Part shown: piece after piece, positions 14,175 to 29,100 of the stretch
How positions within the stretch are numbered: the stretch's first letter is position 1
How the letters are laid out: each line of letters opens with the position of its first letter
Assembly (NCBI RefSeq): GCF_009928525.1
Contig: NZ_JAABOK010000001.1
Coordinates: 124,001 to 188,000, forward strand
Reading direction: 5' to 3'
Source of the DNA: Chitinophaga solisilvae
GTDB lineage: Bacteria; Bacteroidota; Bacteroidia; Chitinophagales; Chitinophagaceae
Length of the DNA: 64,000 nt
Notes under the pieces: model-generated
The model's database searches: none
What the model saw: only the letters and a program-made list of their open reading frames with translations
Told to the model about the DNA's origin: nothing
Made by a program: the position numbers and the translations under genes

Positions 14175-17100
14175 ATGTCTGATTTTAATCTGATCGATAT
14201 AGTAGAACTCCTGAGCAAAGCAAACGATGTGGGCATCAGAATAACCCTGGATGATGACCGCCTGAAGATCAAAATGAAGAAAGACCAGGTAGTAGACAGC
14301 AGCCTGATGGACGAGCTGAAGCTGAAGAAGGAACATATCATCGCCTACTTTAAAAAGCACAGCGCCGCCGCCGTGGCAGCAGATGCTATCAGAATAACGG
14401 CTGTTCCCAGGAACGGCGATGACCGCCTGCCACTTTCCTCCAGCCAGGAGCGCCTATGGTTTATAGATCAGCTGGAAGGCAGTACGCAGTATCATCTGCC
14501 CACTGTATTAAGGCTTCGCGGGCAGTTAAGCGTGCCGGCGCTGGAAACGGCGCTGGGGGCTATTGTTGACCGGCATGAAGTATTACGTACAGTCATCACC
14601 GGAGAAGACGGAAGGGCATATCAGCAGATAAAACCCCGCGGGCACTGGAAGCTGACAGTCGCAGATGATCACATCTACCGGAAAGATGCCGCCGCTTTAC
14701 ATGCCGGCATCAGAGAGCTGGTAGATGCACCGTTCGATTTATCCGCCGACTACATGTTGCGGGCCAGTCTGATTGTGCTGGGGGAAGAAGAATTTGTGCT
14801 GACGGTAGTGATGCACCACATCGCCTCCGACGGATGGTCCGGCGGTATTATCGTAAAGGAGCTGATTGAATTTTACAACGCAGCCATAGAAGGCCGGGAG
14901 TCTACATTACCGGCCCTGGACATTCAATACGCAGATTATGCTGTCTGGCAACGCGGGCAGTTTGCTTCGCCGGCTATGCAGCAGCAGCTGGATTACTGGA
15001 AGCAAAAACTGGGTGGCGTGGCTACCCTGTACCTGCCGGCAGATTATCAACGGCCGGCGATTACCGGTTCCGGCGGCGCGGTAAGCAGCTTCACAGTAAA
15101 CAGTACACTGTCGGGTGCATTGCAGGCATTGTCGCGCCGCTACGACGCAACTTTATTTATGACGTTGCTGACAGCCTTTAAGGTACTGTTGTACCGTTAT
15201 ACAGGGCAGGACGATATCTGCGTAGGTACGCCTACCGCCGGCAGAACCCTGCAGGAAGTAGAAGGACTGGTAGGCTTCTTTGTGAACACGTTGGCATTGC
15301 GCAGTGACCTGTCAGACAATCCTTCCTTTGAAACATTATTGCAACAGGTAAAAGATACTACGCTCAGCGCTTATCAGCACCAGGATGTGCCGCTGGAAAA
15401 AATTGTGGATGCTGTTGTGAAAGAACGTGACCTGAGCCGTAACCCGCTGTTCCAGGTATCTTTCGCGCTGCTCAATGTGCCGGAAGCGCCGGCGCTGTCA
15501 TTTAAAAACGTAGCGCTGTTACCGGAACCGCTGGAACATACGAAAGTGCAGTTTGACTTTACGCTCACCATGCGCGAGGGGGAAGACGGGTGTATCACCG
15601 GCGCTATAGAATACAGTACCGATCTGTACGGAGAGGCCACTATCTCCCGTATGACCACACATTTTGTGCAGCTGCTGCAGCAGATAGCGGAGGCGCCTTC
15701 CGGCAGAATAGGAGAGCTGAAGATGCTGACAGCTCCGGAAGAAGAACTGCTGCTGCAAACATTTAATATTACTGCTGCTGATTATCCGCATACGGAAGGC
15801 ACTACAATGGTGGATTTGTTTACCGCGCAGGTAGCACGTACACCGGATGCCATTGCCATTGTATTTGAAGAGCAGTCGCTGACCTATAAAGCCCTGGATG
15901 AACGCGCCAATCAACTGGCGCATTACCTCTCCGTAAAAGGAGTCGTCACAGAAACACTGGTACCCATTTGTCTGGGCAGATCACTGGAGATGATGGTCGG
16001 CATACTCGGTATTCTGAAGGCCGGCGGGGCTTATGTGCCTATCGATCCGGAATACCCTGCAGAGCGTATCAGTTATATCCTGACAGACACCGCTGCCAAC
16101 CTGATTGTTACCGACAGTATCAGCAAAGCCAAACTGCCGCCGCTGGCAGATCACCAGCAGGTGATAGTGCTGGATAAAGACTGGCAGGAGATCGGCGCAC
16201 ATGCGAAAGGAGCTGTGAGCACCAGCCTGACTGCCACAAACCTCGCTTACGTCATTTATACCTCCGGCTCCACCGGTATTCCCAAAGGTGTTATGAATCA
16301 GCACAGCGGTATCGTTAACCGCCTGGAATGGGGGCAGGATTATCTGCAGCTGAACAGCAGCGATGTATTGCTGCAGAAAACCACTTTCTGTTTTGATGTT
16401 TCCATCTGGGAACTTTTCGGTGCACTTATTGCCGGAGCAAGACTGGTATTCGCGCAGGCCGAAGGGCAGAAGGACGCAGGTTATATTAAAAACGTAATAG
16501 CCCGGTACGGCATCACCACCATACATTTTGTGCCGCTGATGCTGGACGCCTTCCTGGAAACAGCCGCAGGATGGAAGAGCGACACGTTGCGCCGCATAGT
16601 ATGCAGTGGCGAAGCGCTGGGGCCTCATCAGGTGATTGCTTTCAGAACAGCATTCCCGGATGTAGCCATGTATAACTTCTACGGGCCTACGGAAGCGGCC
16701 ATCGAAGTGAGCTACTGGCAGGCGCCGGAAGATACTGCCGGACTGGAAATAGTGCCTATCGGAAAACCGGTTGCCAATACCCGTCTTTATATACTGGATG
16801 CCAACCGGAATGTAGTGCCGCAGGGTGTTATCGGTGAGCTGCATATCGGCGGCATACAGGTCGCCCGTGGTTACCTGAATCGTCCGGATCTTACTGCCGA
16901 AAGATTTATTACCGATCCTTTCAGCCAGACACCGGGCGCACGGCTGTATAAAACCGGCGACCTCGCCCGCTGGCTGCCGGATGGCAGCGTAGAGTACCTC
17001 GGCCGCATGGACGACCAGGTGAAGATAAGAGGCTACCGTATTGAACTGGGAGAAATTGAAAATGTGCTGGAACAATGCGATCTCGTGAATCAGGCGGTGG

Positions 17101-20100
17101 TGCTGGCAAAGCCGGATCCTTCCGGGAACAGGCGTCTGGTAGGATATATTGTTCCTGCCGGAGCATTTGACAGGGAAGGTATTATCCTATTCCTCAAGAG
17201 CCGTTTGCCGGAGTATATGGTGCCGGCGCTGTGGGTGCCGCTGGAGGAAATTCCGCTCACGCCCAATGGTAAGACAGATAAAAAAGCATTGCCGGAACCC
17301 GGCGCTGCCATTGTATTCAACACCGTATACCAGGCGCCCCGTAACCCTGTAGAACAGGCGCTGGCAGGTATATGGCAGGAATTGCTGGGGGTATCACGGG
17401 TAGGGATACACGATAATTTCTTTGAGCTGGGGGGAGATTCTATTGTCACCATTCAGGTGGTGAGCCGCGCAAAACGTGCCGGATATGAACTGCAGCCTAA
17501 AGATTTATTTATTTATCAGACAGTAGATAAGCTCGCTGCGCTGTTGCAGGCCAGGAAGAGCAGCGCCGTGTCTGCCGAACAGGGCCGGCTGGGAGGCGCT
17601 GCCGCGTTGTTGCCGATTCAGCAGTGGTTCTTTGCATCAACCGGACCGCAACCTTCGCATTTCAATCAGCAGGTACTGCTCAATATCGGAAAGGATATAT
17701 CACGGGAACTGCTGGCAGCCGCTGTAACGCAGCTGGTGCAGTATCATGACGCGCTCCGCTTTACCTATACCCCTGGCGCTCAGGGCTGGGAACAGGTATA
17801 TGGAACTGCCGCCGGGGAACTGGAGGTGATTGATCTGCAGCAGCATGATCCGCTGCTGGTATCAGCAGTTATAGCCACCGCCAGCGATCAGGTGCAGCGC
17901 AGCCTGGATATCTTACAGGGCAGGGTTTTCCGGGCAGTACTTTTCCTGACACCCGCTACCGTGCAGCAGCACAGGTTGTTGCTTGTCTGCCACCACCTGG
18001 CGGTAGACGGCGTATCATGGCGTATCCTGCTGGAAGACCTGGGACTTTTGCTGCAACATGCCCATCAGCCTGTTGAAGCCCTGCTGGGTAACAAAAGCAG
18101 TTCTTACCGGCAGTGGAGCGCCGCATTGGACAGCTACAGCCAGCGCCGCCGCCTGCTGGATCAGCAGGGGTACTGGGAAAAAATTGTTGCAGCATATACA
18201 CCGCTGAAAACAGAACTGACAAATGATGATGTTATAACGGTAGCGGATACACGTAACCATACGGTGAGTCTGGACCGCGCTGCTACCCGTCGCCTGCTGC
18301 AGGAAGTACCGCGCGCCTATCATACGGAAATCAATGATCTGCTGTTATGTGCCCTCGCGCTTACCCTATCTTCCTGGAACGGCAGCCGCAAAGTCTCTAT
18401 CGGCCTGGAAGGCCACGGACGTGAGGATATTCAGCAGGGAATGGATGTCAGCCGTACGGTAGGATGGTTTACCAGCCTGTATCCTGTACTGCTGGAGGTT
18501 GCTCAGACAACAGATACCGGGTATCTGCTGAAAAATATTAAAGAACAACTGCGTCAGACACCTGATAAAGGTATCGGTTACGGCGTACTGAAATATATCA
18601 GCAAAGCGCCTTCCCTGCAGTCGCGCGATCCCTGGGATATTATCTTCAACTACCTGGGACAGGCAGATAATGCAGCAGAAAATGCTACCGGAGAAGATGA
18701 TAGCAGAGAACACACCGGCGCGGCCATCCATGAGGAATATCCGGTAAGGGAGCTGCTCTCCGTGAACAGCATCGTGCAGGGCGGCGTGCTGACGCTCACC
18801 TGGACGTACAGCAACCGGCACTTCACACAGGAAGGCGTAACGCAGCTGGCTGCTGCCTATCTCTCGCACCTGGAGTCGCTCATCAGCCATTGTGCTGCAC
18901 GCGCCTATGCAACTTATACGCCTTCAGATTTTAATCTCGGTAAATCCTTGTCAGTAGCGGAACTGGACAGATTCCTGGAAGAAGACTTCCACGGCGCGCC
19001 ACGCCGCACTACACTCGAAAGCATGTACCGTTTAAGCGGCCTGCAGGAAGGGATGTTGTTCCATAGCATCTACGACGGAAAGGCCAGCGCTTACGTAGAG
19101 CAGTTTGCCGGCGAGCTGACAGACCTGAATGTAACCGCCTTTCTGCAAAGCTGGGAATACCTGGTAGCGCAGCATGGTATTCTGAGAAGCGGATTTTACT
19201 ACGATGTATTTTCCGTGCCGGTGCAATGTGTGTACCGTAAGGCAGATCTGCCCGTTACGATACTGGACTACCGGGAGCTGGACGCCACTGCGCAACAGCA
19301 GGCTATTGCCTTGTATGAAGCGGATACCAGGCAGAAAGGATTTGACTTTACACAGGCCCCGCTGATGCGCATCACGCTGATGCAGCTGGCAGAGAACCGC
19401 TATAAACTGATCTGGAGCTTCCATCATATTTTGCTCGACGGATGGTCAACACCGGTATTGCTCGAAAAGCTGCTGCTGGTATATGAAGCACTGGTAGCAG
19501 GGCATCCGCTGCCGGAGATTGCAAAAGACAGCTATGAGACATACATCCGCTATACAGAGCGGAGGGATAAGGAAGAAGAGGAATTATACTGGCGCGGCTA
19601 CCTGAAAGGACTCAGCGAAGGTTGCCTGCTCCCTTTTATCAGCACAACGGCAGACCGCACCAAGGGCCTGGGAGAGTACCGCCAGTGGCCGTTGCGCGTA
19701 AATGCTACCACCACCGGACAACTTTCCCGTTTTGCCCAGCGGCATCGCCTCACGGTGAACACACTCATGCAGGGCGTGTGGGCATACCTGTTATACCGTT
19801 ACACCGGGCGTGCAGAGGTGGTTTATGGCGTAACCGTTTCCGGCCGGCCGGAAGATCTGCCAGGCGTAGAACGCGCCATAGGACTCTATATTAATACACT
19901 GCCCCTGTATACTGCTGTAGATAGCTCCGCAGGCATTGTACAATGGCTGCAGGCATTGCAGATGAGCCAGTTGCAGAGCAGGGAATATCAGCATACACCG
20001 CTGAATATTATCCAGCGCTGGGCTACCGTAGACGGAGATCTGTTCGACAGCCTGCTGGTATTTGAAAACTACCCGGTAAGTAAAGTACTGTCCGGATCTG

Positions 20101-23100
20101 CTGAGCATCTGCAACTGGAAAATGCCGTTATGCGCGAGCAGACCAACTACCCGCTCAGCCTTATTGTTTCTGCAGGAGAAGAGATCGGCGTGCTTTTCAG
20201 CTATAACAGCAGTCTCCTGGAAGATGATTATGTAGCGGCCATTGCCGCTCACCTTGAACAGGTGCTGCAACAGCTGCTGATACATGAAACCGGTGTACTG
20301 GCAGATATTGACCTGCTCACCGGTAAAGAAAGAGAACAGTTACTGGAGACATTTAATAATACGGCTACGGTATATCCGCATGAGGAAACAGCGGTAAGCC
20401 TGTTCGCTAAACAGGCGCAGCTTACTCCTGCCGCTCCTGCGATTGTTTTTGAAGATAAGGTATATACCTATCAGGAACTGGATGAATATACCAGCCAGCT
20501 GGCCCGCTACCTGCGCAGCAAAGGCGTTACCGCCGATATGCCGGTACCGGTATGCCTTGACCGCTCCGCAGAAATGGCCGTGGCCATCCTGGGTATCATG
20601 AAAGCCGGCGGCGCATATGTGCCCATTGATCCGGCATATCCGGAAGACCGTATCAGCTTTATGCTGGAAGATACCCGCGCTGCTATCGTAGTTACTACCC
20701 GCGATATCAAAGACCGCATCGCTGCTTTTGCAGGGACAGATACAGTTTTACTGGATACTGACCGGGACGTGATCCGGCGGCGTGCTGCGGAATTGCCGGC
20801 TATTGTAGCCGGCCCTGATAACCTGTCGTACATCATCTATACTTCCGGCTCCACAGGTAAGCCTAAGGGAGTGATGGTAGAACATGCCGGCATGCTCAAT
20901 CACCTCTACGCCAAAATCAATGACCTGCAGGTTACGGCCGATAGTGTGATTGCCTTCACGGCTTCCTATACCTTCGATATTTCGGTGTGGCAGCTGCTGG
21001 CCGCCCTGCTTTGCGGCGGCACCACTGTAATATATTCTTCCGACCGCATCCTGCAGCCATCTCAGCTGATGGAGGCTGTAGAAGCTGACGGTGTAACCAT
21101 CCTGGAGCTGGTGCCTTCCTACCTGGCGGCAGTGCTGCAGGAAAACATACCGGCACAGCTGCAGCAGCTGCGCTACCTGCTGGTAACAGGCGAAGCGGTA
21201 AGTCAGCCTGTACTGGCGAAATGGTTTGCCCATCCGGCCTACGGCCGTATTCCGGTGGTTAACGCTTACGGACCTACGGAGGCCTCGGATGATATCTGTC
21301 ATTATGTGATGCGGGAAACGCCATCCCGGATTAATGTGCCGGTAGGTGCGCCAGTGCAGAATATGCGCATCTATGTATTGTCTGCCGGCGATCAGCTGTG
21401 CCCTGTGGGCGTGCCGGGAGAAATCTGCGTAGCAGGTATCGGCGTATCGCGTGGTTACCTGAACCGTGCGGAGCTGACTGCCAGCCGTTTTGTGCAGGAC
21501 CCTTACGGTGCTGCGGGCAGCCGTATGTACCGCACCGGCGATCTTGGGCGCTGGCTGCCCGATGGCAACATCGAATACCTGGGGCGTATAGACGACCAGG
21601 TGAAGATCCGTGGTTTCCGTATAGAACTGGGTGAGATTGAAAATGTATTACAGCAGCATCCGGAGATAGATCAGGCGGTCGTTGTGGTGAAGACCGACGG
21701 CGATGGCAACAAACGACTGGTGGCCTATGTGGTGGCAGTAAACGTATTTGACCGCGAACCCGTTGTGGGATGGCTGAAGAGCCGCCTGCCGGAATACATG
21801 GTGCCGGCGGTATTTGTGGCGATGGAGCAACTGCCGCTGACGGGTAATGGTAAGATAGACCGCAAGGCGCTGCCGGACCCGGATACCTCTTCGCTGCAGA
21901 CCAGCAACTACGTGGCCCCGCGCAATGACCGGGAAACGTTGCTGGCGGGCATCTGGCAGGATCTGCTGAATATATCACGTATAGGCATATACGATAATTT
22001 CTTTGAACTGGGAGGCGACTCCATCATTACGATACAGGTGGTGAGCCGGGTGCGGCGTGCGGGCTACAGCCTGCATCCCCGCGACCTCTTCACGCACCAG
22101 ACGATAGAAGCGCTGGCCGCCCGGCTGTCGGCGGACGGGCATACGGCAGCCTCCGGGGAACAGGGCATACTGGAAGGTAGCAGCGGCCTGCTGCCGATTC
22201 AGCAGCATTACTTTGAAAGTAACAGTCCGTCGTTATCCCACTACAACCAGAGCGTGCTGCTGTCGGTAGATAAAAGCGTAGCTGCGTCCACGTTAGCGGC
22301 CGTTGTTGGCAGGCTGACGGCCACCCATGATGCGCTCCGCTTTGCATACCGTTCTGCAGAAGGAGGCTGGGAGCAGTACTACAGCGACCGGCAGGCTACG
22401 CTGGACATAACAGATCTGCGCGCCGTAGCGGAAGCAGATTTTGAAAACGCTGTTATCTCTCATAATAACCAATACCAGGCCAGCCTGGATATCAGCGCTG
22501 GTCTGTTGTTCCGTGCGGTGCTGATAGAAACACCGTCGTATGCATCACATAACCGGTTACTGCTGATTATTCATCACCTGGCCGTAGATGGTGTCTCCTG
22601 GCGTATTCTGCTGGAAGACCTGGAGCAGTTGCTGAAATCGCAGTCGTTACCATCTTACAAAACAGCTTCCTACCGGGAATGGCACCGCGCCTTGTCTGAT
22701 TACGGTCAGCGTGATAAGATACAGCAGCAGCGCAGCTACTGGGAACGCGCAGTAGAGTTCCGTCATCCGTTACGTACGGACCATCAGTGGGCTGGTATCC
22801 TAACCAGCAAAGACATGCAGCAGCATACGGCGTCGCTGGAAAGCGCACTGACACGTCAGCTGTTGCAGGAAGCGCCGCGTGCCTATCATACAGACATCAA
22901 CGACCTGTTGCTGTCGTCGCTGGCACTGACGCTGAGCCAATGGAATGAACACGCACAGGTGGTGATAGGTCTGGAAGGTCACGGGCGTGAAGACATCGTA
23001 AAGGGCACAGACATCAGCCGTACGGTAGGCTGGTTCACAAGCCTGTACCCGGTAGCGTTGTCAGTGCCGGAAGGTAAGGACATCGGGTCACAGCTGAAAT

Positions 23101-26100
23101 CCCTGAAAGAGCAGCTGCGTCAGATACCGGACAAGGGCCTTGGCTACGGGGTGCTGAAATATTTAAATAGGATAGCTTCCCTGCAGGGCACAGATCCGTG
23201 GGAAGTAGAATTTAACTACCTGGGCCAGCTGGATAACCTCGTCAGGACAGCAGAAGAGGGTCTTTTATCGGGCGCTGCAGAATCTTCGGGTATATCCGTT
23301 GGCGTTAGTCATCCGGTGAGAGAATTGTTGTCGGTGAACAGCCTGATAGAGGGCGGAGTCCTGCAACTGACCTGGAGCTACAGCAGCCGCCACTTTACGG
23401 CAGATACGATCGCAGCCTTGTCAGCCCAGTACCTGCAGCAGCTGGAACGCCTGATTACGCATTGCGTGGCGGTGACCACGCCGGTGTTCACGCCTTCAGA
23501 TTACAACCTGGGAGCAGAGATCAGCTATGAGGAGCTGGATGCGTTCCTGGATGCGGACTACAACGGCGAACCGCGCCGTGCGCAGGTGGAGAGTATATCC
23601 CGTCTGAGCGGTTTGCAGGAAGGCATGTTGTTTCATAGTCTGTATGAGAAAGATGCCCAAACCTATAACAAGCAATTTACCTGTGAGCTGATAGCCCCTG
23701 ATATCAAGGCTTTCCTTCAAAGCTGGGATTACCTGGTAGAGCGTCACAGTATTCTTCGCAGTGGTTTTTATCATGATGTATTTGGCGTGCCGGTGCAATG
23801 TGTGTACCAGCAGGTGGAAATACCTGTCGCCAGGCTGGACTACCGGAAATTTGCCAGTGATGAGCAGCAGCAGATGATCAGTGATTATCTGAAGATAGAC
23901 AGTGCCGCAGGTTTTGATTTTGCGCAGGCGCCGCTGATGAAGATAGCGCTGATACAACTGGAAGACGATCGTTATTACTTCCTGTGGAGTCATCATCATA
24001 TATTGATAGACGGATGGTCTATGCCGGTATTGCTGGAAGAACTGCTGACAGCCTATGAATTGCTGATTGCAGGAAAACCCTTGCCCGTTGTGGCGGCAGA
24101 CCGCTATGAAGATTATATCCGTTACATAGAACAACAGGATAAGGAAGAAGCCACGGGTTACTGGCGTAAGTACCTGGATGGCCTGGAAGAGGCCAGCCTG
24201 CTGCCTTTCATCGGATCGGCAGCTGGCCGTACAAAGATGCAGTCCGCTTATGGTGATGAAACCCTGCGCTTTGATACGGAGTTTACCGCAAAATTAAACC
24301 GCTATGCACAACAGCAGCGGGTTACCGTTAATACCCTGATGCAGGGCGTGTGGTCGTACCTGTTATATCGCTATACCGGCCGTCACAACAATGTTTTCGG
24401 TGCAGTGGTATCTGGTCGTCCGGAAAACCTGCCGGGTGTGGAAAATGCAGTGGGTATGTACATCAATACCCTGCCGATGCACGCACGCATAGATCTGTCG
24501 CAGAACGTAAGCGCTGCCTTACAGCAAATACAGGGCGAGCAGCTGCAAAGCCGCGAGTACCAGTATACGAGTCTGACTGAAATACAGCGGCTGACCGGCA
24601 TTACCGGAGATCTGTTCGACAGTATCCTCGTATTTGAAAACTATCCGGTAAGTGAAGCGCTGGATGCGCAGCCCTGGAAGCTACAGGTAGAAAGCGTTTC
24701 GGCGGAAGAGCATAGTAACTATCCGCTTACCATCATTATTGTTGCCGGCGCGCAGATTGCCATTAACTTCAATTACGGCAGTTCGCTGGGGCCTGTGTAT
24801 GCCAGCATGATTGCCGGACATTTCCGTACCGTGCTGGAACAGATGATCAGCGCGGATACACTGACTTTCGGAGAGATAGATATTTTTTCTGCAGATGAAC
24901 GCCATCAGCTGTTAGATACTTTCAATGCGCACGATATTTCCGCCTTGCCGTCACAAACGGTGCTGGACTATTTTGCGGCACGGGTAAGCGCGCGCGCGAC
25001 AGCGCCAGCGGTAGTAGCAGGAGATACGGTCCTGACTTATCATCAGCTGGATGAGCAGTCTTCCCGCTTTGCGCATTACCTGCGCAGCAGGGGCGTGGCT
25101 GCGGGTACGCTGGTACCGGTATGCCAGGACCGCTCCGCAGGTATTATCGTGAGCATGCTGGCCGTGCTGAAGGCCGGCGGAGCTTATGTTCCCATAGATC
25201 CTGGCTATCCGGCGGAACGTATCGCCTATATGCTGTCTGATACCGCCGCCCGTTTGCTGATCAGCAACCGGCGCGTGCTGGAGGCATTGCCGGATTTACC
25301 AGGCGTGGAGCTGATTGATGCAGACAACCGGGAAGCCTTGTCCGGCGCATATCCTGGCACAGTGCCATCCGGTAGCGTTACACTGGATCAGTTATGCTAT
25401 GTGATCTATACCTCCGGTTCAACCGGGCTGCCCAAAGGCGTACAGATTCCTCACCGTGGTTTATCCAACCTGGCGGGCTGGCACCTGGAGCGTTATGCGC
25501 TGACAGCCGGCAGCCGGACAACGGCCGCTGCAGGCATCGGTTTCGATGCATTTGGCTGGGAAGTATGGCCATCGCTGAGCGCCGGAGCAACGCTCTACAT
25601 CCTGAGCGATGAACAGCGGCTGTCGCCATCGGGTCTGGCTGATTATTACAGCGAAGCGGGCATCACCCACAGCTTCCTGTCAACTATCTTAATTCCTGAA
25701 TTTGTAGCAGCTACACGGAACCGCCGTTTAGCGCTGCAATACCTGCTGGCAGGCGGAGACAAGCTGCCTGCGCTGAGCCTGGAAGGGATAGACTATACCA
25801 TCGTCAATAACTACGGACCTACAGAAAACAGTGTGGTTACCACCAGCTACGTATTAACGGAAAGCAGCGAAGCTGCACCGCCGATAGGTATACCGGTAAG
25901 CCATACACGAATTTATATATTGAATGCTGCGGGGCAGCTCAGCCCCGTGGGCGTAGCCGGAGAGCTTTGCATCAGCGGGGAAAGCCTGGCAGCAGGTTAT
26001 CTGCACCGGCCGGAACTGACAGCAGAGAAGTTTGTGCAGTATCGTATTGCGGGAGAAATAAATACACGGATCTATCGCAGCGGCGATCTGGCGCGGTGGC

Positions 26101-29100
26101 TGCCCGATGGCAACATCGAATACCTGGGCCGTATAGACGACCAGGTGAAGATAAGAGGATACCGTATTGAACTGGGTGAGATAGAAAGCGTACTGCAGCA
26201 AAGCGGGCTGGTGAAACAATCCGTGGTCGTCGTCAAATCCGATGACCGCGGTAACAAACAGCTGGTTGGTTACGTAGTGCCGGAAGGTACATTTGATAAG
26301 GAGCCGCTGATTGCTTACCTGAAGAGCCGTTTACCGGAATACATGTCGCCCGCATTGTGGGTGCCGCTGGATAAGCTGCCCATGACCAGCAATGGTAAGG
26401 TAGATAAGAAGCAGTTACCGGAAGCGGATATCAGCCTGCTGCAGACTACCGGTTATGTAGCGCCGCGTACCGCAGCCGAACAGGCATTGGCGGGAATCTG
26501 GGAAGAGCTGCTGCGGGTACAACGGGTAGGCATATACGATAATTTCTTCGAGCTGGGAGGCGATTCCATCATCACCATACAGGTAGTGAGAAGAGCCAAG
26601 CGCGAAGGCTACGAATTGCAGCCTAAAGACCTGTTTGTGCATCAGACCATCGCCCGGCTGGCGGCGTTGCTGGGAGAAAGAAAACATACGGCGCTTGTAG
26701 CTGAAGAAGGTTACCTCTCCGGTAACAGCGGCCTGATACCGATACAGCAGTGGTATTTTGACATGAATAATCCGTCGGTATCTCACTTTAATCAGCACCT
26801 GCTTTTAACGGTTGCAAAAGATACCGCTGAAGCAGCCGTATCAGCTGCTATCCGTCAGCTGACAGGGTATCATGACGCCCTGCGTTTTACCTACAGCAAA
26901 ACAGCCAATGGATGGGAGCAGTACTATGGCGTGCAGGAAGGCATTCCGGAAATAATAGATCTCCGGGGGCTGGGAGCGGGAGAGCTGTCAGCTGCCATAA
27001 AGCAATACGGAGAGCAGACGCAGCGTAGTCTGGATATACAACAGGGAATTATATTCCGTGCAGTATTATTCCTGACGCCGCAGGAAGAGTCACACAACCG
27101 GCTGCTGCTGGTGGTGCATCATTTGGCTGTGGATGGAATCTCCTGGCGTATACTGGTGGAAGACCTGGGATTACTGCTGGCACAACCTGATCTTCCGGCT
27201 TCTGCGGTACTGGGCAGCAAAGCAGCTTCATACCGCCAGTGGTATACTGCGCTGGAGGCTTATGGTCAGCGCAGATCAGCCGCCGCACAACACGCCTACT
27301 GGAGTAATGTAACGGAGCATTATGCACCGCTGACGGTGGATTATCAGTATGAAGAGCCGCTTACGCTGCGGGACTCCGGCACATTGGTGGCGAAGCTCAG
27401 TCATCATGATACACAGCGGTTATTACAGGAAGTACCGCGGGCTTATCATACCGAAATCAACGATGTACTGCTGTGTGCATTGACTATGGCCCTCTGTGAA
27501 TGGGGGAAGATACCGCATGTGGTAATAGGACTGGAAGGACATGGGCGTGAAGATATACAACCAGGGCTGGATACCAGCCGCACGGTTGGCTGGTTCACCA
27601 ATCTGTATCCGGTGTTGCTGAAAACTGCTTCCGCAGAGGATCCTGGCTATCAGCTCAAATCTGTAAAAGAGCAGCTCAGGAGCATTCCGGATAAAGGTAT
27701 CGGCTATGGCGTGCTGAAGTACATCAGTAAAGCAGCAACCCTGCAGCAGCAGGATCCGTGGAATATTGTCTTCAACTACCTCGGACAGCTCGATAATATG
27801 GTCGGCAGGGAAGGAGTGCTGGGAATGGCTGCAGAAGCGGCTGGCGCAAGTCTGGGAGATGATTACCCTGTGTCAGATAAAATTACTGTCAATACCATGA
27901 TTCAGGGTGGAGAGCTGTATCTCGACTGGAGTTACAGCAGCAAACACTACGATGTCTCCTCTGTAGAACGTTTATCAGCCCTGTATATCCACTATCTGCA
28001 AGGGCTGATTACACATTGCGCAGGCAGGGAAACTGCCGCCTTCACACCGGCAGATTATGGTCTGAATGGCATCGTAACGGTATCCGAGCTGGATCGTTTC
28101 CTGGATGAAACCTACCAGGGTGCGCCCAGAAGAACGCAGATGGAAAGCGTATACCGGCTGGGCAGCCTGCAGGAAGGCATGTTATTCCATGACCTGTATG
28201 CCGCACAGGGAGCCTTTACAGAGCAGCTGACCTGCGACCTGCTATCGCTGCAGCCGGAAGCCTTTATCGAAAGCTGGCAGCTGCTCATCCGGCAGCACAG
28301 CATCCTGAGAACTGCTTTCCATCATGATGAATTTGCTGCTCCGGTACAATGCGTATATAAAGAAGTGCTGCCGGCAGCCACCCTGCTGGACTATCGCCAT
28401 ATGCCGCCGGCCGCACAGGAAGAGGCTATCAGCGCCTATGAGTATGCAGACCGCCGTCGTGGATTTGATCTCAAAACAGCACCGCTGACACGTATCTGCC
28501 TCATCAGGGTTGCAGATGACCGCTACCGGATGTTGTGGAGCTTCCATCATATTATCATAGACGGATGGTCGCTGCCCGTTATGCTGAGCGAACTGCTCGC
28601 CAATTACGAACTGCTGATTGCGGGTAAAAGCGTAGCACCGTTGCCGGTAGACCGCTATGAAGATTTTATCCGTTATATAGAACGGAGAGACAAGGAACAG
28701 ATAGCCGGGTACTGGCGTCAGTACCTGGCGGGGGCCGAAGAAGGTTGCCTGCTGCCATTCATCGGAGCTACCGCAGAGCGCAACAAGGGCATCGGCATGA
28801 AGGAAGCGGTATTGCAGCTCGATGCAGTAACTACAGCCGCCATTACCAGCTATGCACAGCGGCAGCGCCTGACCGTCAACTCCGTGATGCAGGGCGTATG
28901 GGCGTACCTGTTATACCGCTACACCGGCCGCCGGAACGTCATCTACGGGGTTACCGTATCCGGCCGTCCGGAAGACCTGCCCGGTGTTGAAACAAAAGTA
29001 GGGCTGTATGTGAATACACTTCCGCTGCATATCAGCATAGATGAAAATAAAGATATCGTGGAATGGCTGGGAGGCATGCAGGCCGCACAACTGGAAAGCA

